A DNA stretch of 62,334 nt from an uncultured Eubacterium sp. (GTDB taxonomy: Bacteria > Bacillota > Clostridia > Lachnospirales > Lachnospiraceae): assembly GCA_947642745.1 (NCBI GenBank), contig CANRTU010000023.1, positions 1 to 62,334 on the forward strand, given 5' to 3'. Shown in pieces: positions 57,964 to 62,334 of the stretch; position 1 is the stretch's first letter, and every line of letters begins with the position of its first letter. The translations under genes were made by a program, and so were the position numbers. The notes under the pieces were generated by a model that worked only from the letters and a program-made list of their open reading frames with translations, did no database searches and had not been told where the DNA came from.

Positions 57964-59877
57964 ATGTTATTTCAGACAACTACAGAACATGAGCAGCTGC
58001 GTGCAAAGATCCGCGCCTTTGCCGAAGAGGAGATCAGACCCATAGCCTTTTCCCTGGACCAGGAAAACCGTTTTCCGGATGAAGCTGTAAAGAAACTGGG
58101 TGAAATGGGCCTGATGGGAATTCCTTATCCGAAGGAATATGGTGGAGCAGGGCTTGATGTAGTAAGTTATGCGATAGCCGTGGAAGAACTTTCCAGAGTG
58201 GACGGCGGTTCCGGCGTTATTCTTTCCGCACATGTATCGCTTGGTACATGGCCGATTTTTGCGTTCGGAAATGAAGCGCAGAAGCAGAAATATCTGGTTC
58301 CTCTCGCAAAGGGTGAAAAAATCGGCGCCTTTGGCCTGACAGAACCAAATGCGGGATCTGATGCGGGTGGTACGGAGACTACTGCCCGGGATAAGGGTGA
58401 TTATTACTTATTAAATGGCGGCAAGATTTTCATAACGAATGCGCCAAAGGCTGATACATATGTAGTATTTGCGGTTACCACACCGGATATTGGCACCAGG
58501 GGTATTTCTGCGTTTATTGTGGAAAAAGGCTGGGATGGTTTCGAATTCGGTGATCATTATGACAAGATGGGCATTCGTTCTTCTACAACTGCCGAGCTGA
58601 TATTTAACGATGTAAAAGTTCCTAAGGAAAATCTGCTTGGTAAAGAAGGCGACGGATTTAAGATCGCCATGGCCACTCTGGATGGCGGACGTATCGGCAT
58701 TGCGTCCCAGGCGCTGGGCATCTCCCAGGGCGCTTTCGAACAGGCTCTGGACTATGCGAAAGAAAGAAACCAGTTTGGAAAACCGATTGCGGCCCAGCAG
58801 GGAATTTCTTTTAAAATTGCGGATATGGCCACAAAACTGCAGTGCGCACGTTTCCTGGTATATTCTGCGGCTGAGAAAAAAGAGCATCATGAGCCATATG
58901 CCATGGAAGCGGCTATGGCCAAAATGTATGCGTCAGATTCCGCCCTTGAGATTACGAACGATGCGCTTCAGATATTTGGCGGCACCGGTTTCTTAAAAGG
59001 TATGGATGTGGAAAGAATGTACCGTGACGCCAAAATCACAACAATATATGAAGGAACCAATGAGATCCAGCGGGTAGTAATTGCGGCAAATCTGATTGGG
59101 AGAATGCCTAAAGATTCCGGAGGCGGGAGTCGTTCAACAGCAAAAAAACCAGCTCCCATTACAGGCGTCCGTAAAGGAAATATTTTTAAAGAAGGCGGTG
59201 CAAAAGATAAAGTAGATGCCCTGGTAGAAGCTTTAAAGAAAGACGGTCATGATTTTACAGTAGGTATTGAGGCTGATACGCCGATTAACCGGGCAGAGCG
59301 TGTAGTTTCTGCGGGAAAAGGCATTGGAAGCAAAGAAAATATGAAACTGATTGAAGATCTTGCAAAAGCGGCAGGGGCTGCCATTGGATCTTCCCGTCCT
59401 GTAGCAGAGACTTTGAAATATGTTCCGCTAAGCCGGTATGTGGGAATGTCTGGTCAGAAATTTACCGGAAATCTCTATATTGCCTGCGGAATTTCCGGAG
59501 CTACCCAGCATCTGAAAGGTATCAAAGATGCGTCTACCATTGTTGCGATTAATAAAAACGGCAACGCTCCGATCTTTAAAAACTGCGACTATGGCATTGT
59601 AGGGGATGTTAATGAGATTCTGCCGCTTCTTTCAGAGGCGCTGGACACTGGCGAAAAGCTTCCTGCGCCGCCTATGGTAAAGATGAAACGCCCTCCGGTA
59701 CCAAAGCCGGCACCAATCGGCAGTACTTATGTATGCGGCGGATGCGGATACGAATATGTTCCAGAACTTGGCGATGAAGATGCGGAGATCGCTCCTGGTA
59801 CATTATTTGAAAAACTGCCGGAAGACTGGGTATGCCCGGAATGTGCAGAAGGCAAAGATCAGTTTATTGAAGCGTAA
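57964..59877 (+). CDS. Acyl-CoA dehydrogenase fused to EtfA-type FAD domain and rubredoxin
   Basis: The 637-residue protein has three parts. Residues 1-380 form an acyl-CoA dehydrogenase with [37 protein letters not shown] (FAD and substrate site) and [18 protein letters not shown], which holds the catalytic Glu. Residues about 437-560 match the C-terminal FAD domain of EtfA, with [39 protein letters not shown] and NKNGNAPIF. Residues about 585-637 are a rubredoxin with [10 protein letters not shown] and [12 protein letters not shown] (two CxxC pairs). The fusion would pass electrons from acyl-CoA FAD through the second FAD to the rubredoxin iron without free ETF. No EtfB is present. The flavodiiron gene 18 bases downstream is the probable electron acceptor. 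Start follows AAAGGAGGCAG. Confidence 0.93.
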   Translation: MLFQTTTEHEQLRAKIRAFAEEEIRPIAFSLDQENRFPDEAVKKLGEMGLMGIPYPKEYGGAGLDVVSYAIAVEELSRVDGGSGVILSAHVSLGTWPIFAFGNEAQKQKYLVPLAKGEKIGAFGLTEPNAGSDAGGTETTARDKGDYYLLNGGKIFITNAPKADTYVVFAVTTPDIGTRGISAFIVEKGWDGFEFGDHYDKMGIRSSTTAELIFNDVKVPKENLLGKEGDGFKIAMATLDGGRIGIASQALGISQGAFEQALDYAKERNQFGKPIAAQQGISFKIADMATKLQCARFLVYSAAEKKEHHEPYAMEAAMAKMYASDSALEITNDALQIFGGTGFLKGMDVERMYRDAKITTIYEGTNEIQRVVIAANLIGRMPKDSGGGSRSTAKKPAPITGVRKGNIFKEGGAKDKVDALVEALKKDGHDFTVGIEADTPINRAERVVSAGKGIGSKENMKLIEDLAKAAGAAIGSSRPVAETLKYVPLSRYVGMSGQKFTGNLYIACGISGATQHLKGIKDASTIVAINKNGNAPIFKNCDYGIVGDVNEILPLLSEALDTGEKLPAPPMVKMKRPPVPKPAPIGSTYVCGGCGYEYVPELGDEDAEIAPGTLFEKLPEDWVCPECAEGKDQFIEA

Positions 59878-59895
59878 TAATGAAGGAGGAAATAT

Positions 59896-61113
59896 ATGTA
59901 TTGTGTACGTAATATAACCGAAGATCTATACTGGGTAGGGGCAAATGACCACAGGCTTCATTTGTTTGAAAATATCCATCCGATTCCATATGGCGTAAGT
60001 TATAATGCTTATCTGCTGCTGGATAAGGAAACTGTTTTGTTTGATACTGTTGACTGGTCCGCCTGCCGCCAGCTTCTGGAAAATCTGGATTACCTGCTGG
60101 ATGGCCGTACACTGGACTGGCTGGTTGTCAATCATATGGAGCCTGACCATGGCGCCTGTGTAGAGCAGATTCTGTTACGGTATCCACAGGTAAAAGTGAT
60201 TTCCACTGAAAAGTCGTTCATGCTTATGCGTCAGTTCGGATTCCATCCGGATTCCCACGAGTGTGTGACTGTGGCGGAAGGCGATACCCACTGTTTTGGA
60301 AGTCATACAGTTACATTTGTAGCAGCGCCAATGGTTCACTGGCCGGAAGCCATGGTGACATTTGATGTGACGAACGGTGTGCTTTTCTCAGCGGACGCTT
60401 TCGGATCATTTATTGCCCTGGATGGAAAGCTGTTTGCGGATGAAGTAGACTTTGACCGTGACTGGCTGGATGAAGCACGCCGTTATCTGGTGAATATTGT
60501 AGGCAAATATGGCCCGCATATTCAGCTTTTGCTGAAAAAAGCTGGCGGCATTGTGGACAAAATTAAATATATCTGTCCGCTTCATGGCCCGGTATGGCGT
60601 GAAGATTTTGGTTATTTTATTGATAAATACGATAAATGGAGCAGATATGAGCCGGAAGAAAAAGGCGTTATGATCGCTTATGCTTCCATGTACGGTAATA
60701 CCGAAGCTGCGGCACAGGCGCTTGCTTCAAAGCTGTGTGAAAAAGGCTGTACAAATGTACGTGTACATGATGTATCAAATACCCATGTATCCTATCTGAT
60801 TTCGGACGCTTTTAAATACAGTCATATTGTACTGGCATCAGTTACTTACAATCTGGGTATCTATCCGGTTATGCATAATTTCCTTATGGATATGAAAGCT
60901 CTGAATATGCAGAACCGTACGTTTGCGCTGATCGAAAATGGATCCTGGGCATGTAAATCCGGAGATCTGATGCAGAAGTTTATAGATGAAGAGCTTAAGA
61001 ATATGACCGTTTTGAACGAACGGTTAAGCGTGGCATCATCCATGGGTGCGGATAAGGCTGTTGAACTGGATATGCTGGCAGACGCTATTATTGATTCCAT
61101 GAAAGAAGAATAA
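59896..61113 (+). CDS. fprA: Flavodiiron protein (FprA family, A-type flavoprotein)
   Basis: The 405-residue protein has a metallo-beta-lactamase-like domain (about 1-255) with the diiron ligands HMEPDHG at about 81-87, the later His in PMVHWPEAM, the Asp in FSADAFGSF and the His in CPLHGPVWR. A flavodoxin domain follows (about 258-400) with the FMN loop YASMYGNTEAAA. Flavodiiron proteins reduce O2 to water or NO to N2O with electrons from rubredoxin or F420. It follows the rubredoxin-bearing acyl-CoA dehydrogenase by 18 bases with an AAGGAGGAA site, so they are one transcript and probably exchange electrons. Confidence 0.95.
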   Translation: MYCVRNITEDLYWVGANDHRLHLFENIHPIPYGVSYNAYLLLDKETVLFDTVDWSACRQLLENLDYLLDGRTLDWLVVNHMEPDHGACVEQILLRYPQVKVISTEKSFMLMRQFGFHPDSHECVTVAEGDTHCFGSHTVTFVAAPMVHWPEAMVTFDVTNGVLFSADAFGSFIALDGKLFADEVDFDRDWLDEARRYLVNIVGKYGPHIQLLLKKAGGIVDKIKYICPLHGPVWREDFGYFIDKYDKWSRYEPEEKGVMIAYASMYGNTEAAAQALASKLCEKGCTNVRVHDVSNTHVSYLISDAFKYSHIVLASVTYNLGIYPVMHNFLMDMKALNMQNRTFALIENGSWACKSGDLMQKFIDEELKNMTVLNERLSVASSMGADKAVELDMLADAIIDSMKEE

Positions 61114-61235
61114 TGCTTCTGCAGTGAAAGCCGGCATTTACAGAAATCTGTTTTTTGTAATCAGTATTAAGTGTGGTTTTACCAGAGTGTTTTATAATAT
61201 GATTTCTGACCCGGTCAGTTCATCATTCAGAGTCC

Positions 61236-61512
61236 GGAGCATGTCTTTCAAATGGTTTCTGTGAGCTGTGTCTGAAGGGCGTGATATACCCGGGGTATGA
61301 TACACTCCAGGGGCAGATTATGGAAAGTTTATCCCAAAATCATGAGGCATCCCGGAGGACACCATGCATCGTACCTTTCGGGGTATAGAAGGATATGCTG
61401 ATTAGATCCGGGATGAATGATCCATATCATGTCGCAGAGGGTATATTATGCCCTTCAGGGGGCAAAATTGATGGGGATGGATCGCAGAAATGATTTTCCG
61501 GACAGACTCTGG
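61236..61512. repeat. Dispersed palindromic element, family 1, diverged copy D
   Basis: The left end is GGAGCATGTCTTTCAAATGG, with a second left-end-like AGCTGTGTCTGAAGGGCGTG, and the right end is AATGATTTTCCGGACAGACTCT. The inside has TATACCCGGGGTATGATAC, ATCGTACCTTTCGGGGTAT and TTATGCCCTTCAGGGGGC, which match the palindromes of other copies with changes. It lies between the flavodiiron gene and tRNA-Ile. Confidence 0.65.
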
Positions 61513-61576
61513 AACACATGAATTGTCTAAAATATCAATGAAAGAATATAGAAGTCTGGAAAAGAGGAAAATGTTG

Positions 61577-61617
61577 CCCGGAGCGCCTGTTATATCAGGT
61601 CTTCCGGGCATATTTTC
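61577..61617 (+). terminator. Hairpin terminator upstream of tRNA-Ile
   Basis: GCCCGGA (61577-61583) pairs with TCCGGGC (61604-61610) with an inner CCTG/CAGG pair, followed by ATATTTT. Confidence 0.6.
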
Positions 61618-61896
61618 CTGATCAGGGACAGATATTATGCAGATATGGAAACATTCCAGGAAAATCTGTCGCATTATGTTTCCGGGATACATTTATATAA
61701 ATGATTTAATTTATGGTATGGTAAGCGGCTCATATCCAGAATATATATTCCGGATTCGGGATATGAATATGAAAAAATATACGAAGGCAGGGACTGGCTT
61801 ACGCCAGTCATAATTGTCCTGGCAGCCTTTGTGATAAGGTTGTGCATGAAACAATATAATTCCTTACCAGAAAATGTAAAAAAAAGAAAAAAGTTG

Positions 61897-61925
61897 TTGA
61901 CAGAGAGGAAAAATTAATGTATTAT
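61897..61925 (+). promoter_or_regulatory. Promoter of tRNA-Ile
   Basis: TTGACA at 61897-61902, 17 bases, TATTAT at 61920-61925, about 50 bases before the tRNA. It is one of the closest consensus promoters in the window, as expected for stable RNA. Confidence 0.8.
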
Positions 61926-61976
61926 ATGTCTTGCCTCGTGAGTACAGTAGTAAACAGCTGACAGATCACAGGTTCC

Positions 61977-62050
<74 letters not shown>

Positions 62051-62096
62051 GTTCAGAAGTGATTCTGGATTTTAAGAAAAACTTTTGAAAAAGTTC

Positions 62097-62125
62097 TTGA
62101 CACAAAGTGAAGTGTGTGTTAAGAT
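62097..62125 (+). promoter_or_regulatory. Stable-RNA promoter P1
   Basis: TTGACA at 62097-62102, 17 bases, TAAGAT at 62120-62125 within GTTAAGATAATATGG. It is the first of two promoters after tRNA-Ile. Confidence 0.75.
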
Positions 62126-62171
62126 AATATGGCTGTCGCAAAAAGCGACAAAATAAAAATTAAAAAAGTTC

Positions 62172-62200
62172 TTGACAGGCAGAAAAAGAAGTGATAGAAT
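62172..62200 (+). promoter_or_regulatory. Stable-RNA promoter P2
   Basis: TTGACA at 62172-62177, 17 bases, TAGAAT at 62195-62200. Both promoters share the preceding AAAAAGTTCTTGACA, which indicates duplication of the promoter unit. A small hairpin TGTCGC-AAAAA-GCGACA lies between the two promoters. Confidence 0.8.
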
Positions 62201-62334
62201 ATCAAAGTTGTCAGAACAAACAGTAAAACAGCACATTGATAACTGAACAGTGGAACAACCTTGAAAGATTCATTATATCAAAGAGAATTGTTTTTGTTTT
62301 AAGTACAGGCATGACCCGTGCGTGACACACGCGC
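62201..62334 (+). other. Leader of a probable rRNA operon (genes outside window)
   Basis: After P2 the sequence contains CATTGATAACTGAACAGTGG, similar to leader and spacer sequences near clostridial rRNA genes. No rRNA gene body is reached before the window ends. The assignment rests on the tandem promoters, the tRNA-Ile and this leader. Confidence 0.6.

Larger units (their letters stand above)
61114..61896. other. Intergenic region with repeat and terminator
   Basis: This stretch of almost 800 bases contains family-1 copy D (61236-61512), a hairpin terminator at 61577 and AT-rich sequence. A frame at about 61705-61917 reads ...DWLTPVIIVLAAFVIRLCMK... and ends at TAA 61915-61917, but it has no usable start codon or ribosome site; it may be a gene remnant. 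Confidence 0.5.

Noticed and set aside
59270..59650. Complete electron-bifurcating ETF in the fusion protein
   Set aside because: Only the C-terminal FAD domain of EtfA is present; no EtfB and no N-terminal EtfA domain are found in the protein or beside it.
61705..61917. Frame reading ...DWLTPVIIVLAAFVIRLCMK... upstream of tRNA-Ile
   Set aside because: It has a plausible membrane helix and basic tail but no start codon or ribosome site in the open stretch, and its end overlaps the -35 to -10 region of the tRNA promoter; possible remnant only.

Overview
The window looks like chromosomal DNA of an anaerobic gut Firmicute, most likely family Lachnospiraceae. The support is clostridial-type promoters and AGGAGG ribosome sites, a tmRNA with tag ANDNLAYAA, a single-chain pyruvate:ferredoxin oxidoreductase, a flavodiiron protein, an acyl-CoA dehydrogenase fused to rubredoxin, YesM-type kinases with AraC-type regulators, and small families (DUF6061, DUF6903) that I associate with this group. 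Genus cannot be fixed from the sequence alone.

Layout: (1) 1-1.8 kb is a gene-poor, repeat-rich edge with a truncated DUF6061-like gene and a 430-bp tandem duplication. (2) 1.8-5.65 kb, minus strand: MATE transporter, AraC regulator, GH13 glucosidase. (3) 6.4-16.4 kb: an mglBAC-type galactose/glucose ABC importer followed by a small membrane protein, a response regulator whose reading frame contains an amber codon, a YesM-type kinase, a membrane-anchored sugar-binding protein and a second MglB-like lipoprotein, probably a sugar-sensing three-component system wired to its transporter. (4) 16.5-28.6 kb: pcrA, a small acidic membrane protein, marR-citrate synthase (overlapping), a DRE-TIM aldolase, metY and nifJ. 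(5) 29-43.2 kb: a cell-surface polyol-phosphate (teichoic-acid-like) locus with three CDP-polyol phosphotransferase family proteins, two IspD/TarI-type cytidylyltransferases, TarJ, an extended SDR, a large secreted 5'-nucleotidase with Ig-like repeats, and a pyruvyltransferase-GDPD-like fusion. (6) 43.4-49.2 kb: ssrA (minus strand), a protein of unknown function, a hybrid histidine kinase translationally coupled to a solute-binding lipoprotein, and a secreted YHYH/peptidoglycan-binding protein. (7) 49.3-57.6 kb: a galacto-N-biose/lacto-N-biose locus (GH112 phosphorylase, DUF6903, ABC permeases, binding protein, divergent AraC regulator, NahK kinase). (8) 57.9-61.1 kb: acyl-CoA dehydrogenase-EtfA-rubredoxin fusion followed by a flavodiiron protein. 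(9) 61.9 kb to the end: tRNA-Ile and the tandem promoters and leader of what is probably an rRNA operon whose genes lie outside the window.

Two dispersed intergenic repeat families stand out. One has about 20-bp terminal inverted repeats (AGAGCGTGTCTGAAAAATCA type) and internal TACCCT/AGGGTA palindromes, with at least five copies; its ends supply the stop codon of the GH13 gene and the last codons of nahK. The other is a modular hairpin cluster with GTATCCGG/CCGGATAC and TTTACTTTA stems, placed after genes like a portable terminator. The most interesting protein system is the acyl-CoA dehydrogenase-rubredoxin fusion next to a flavodiiron protein, which suggests a self-contained electron path from acyl-CoA to oxygen or another acceptor.
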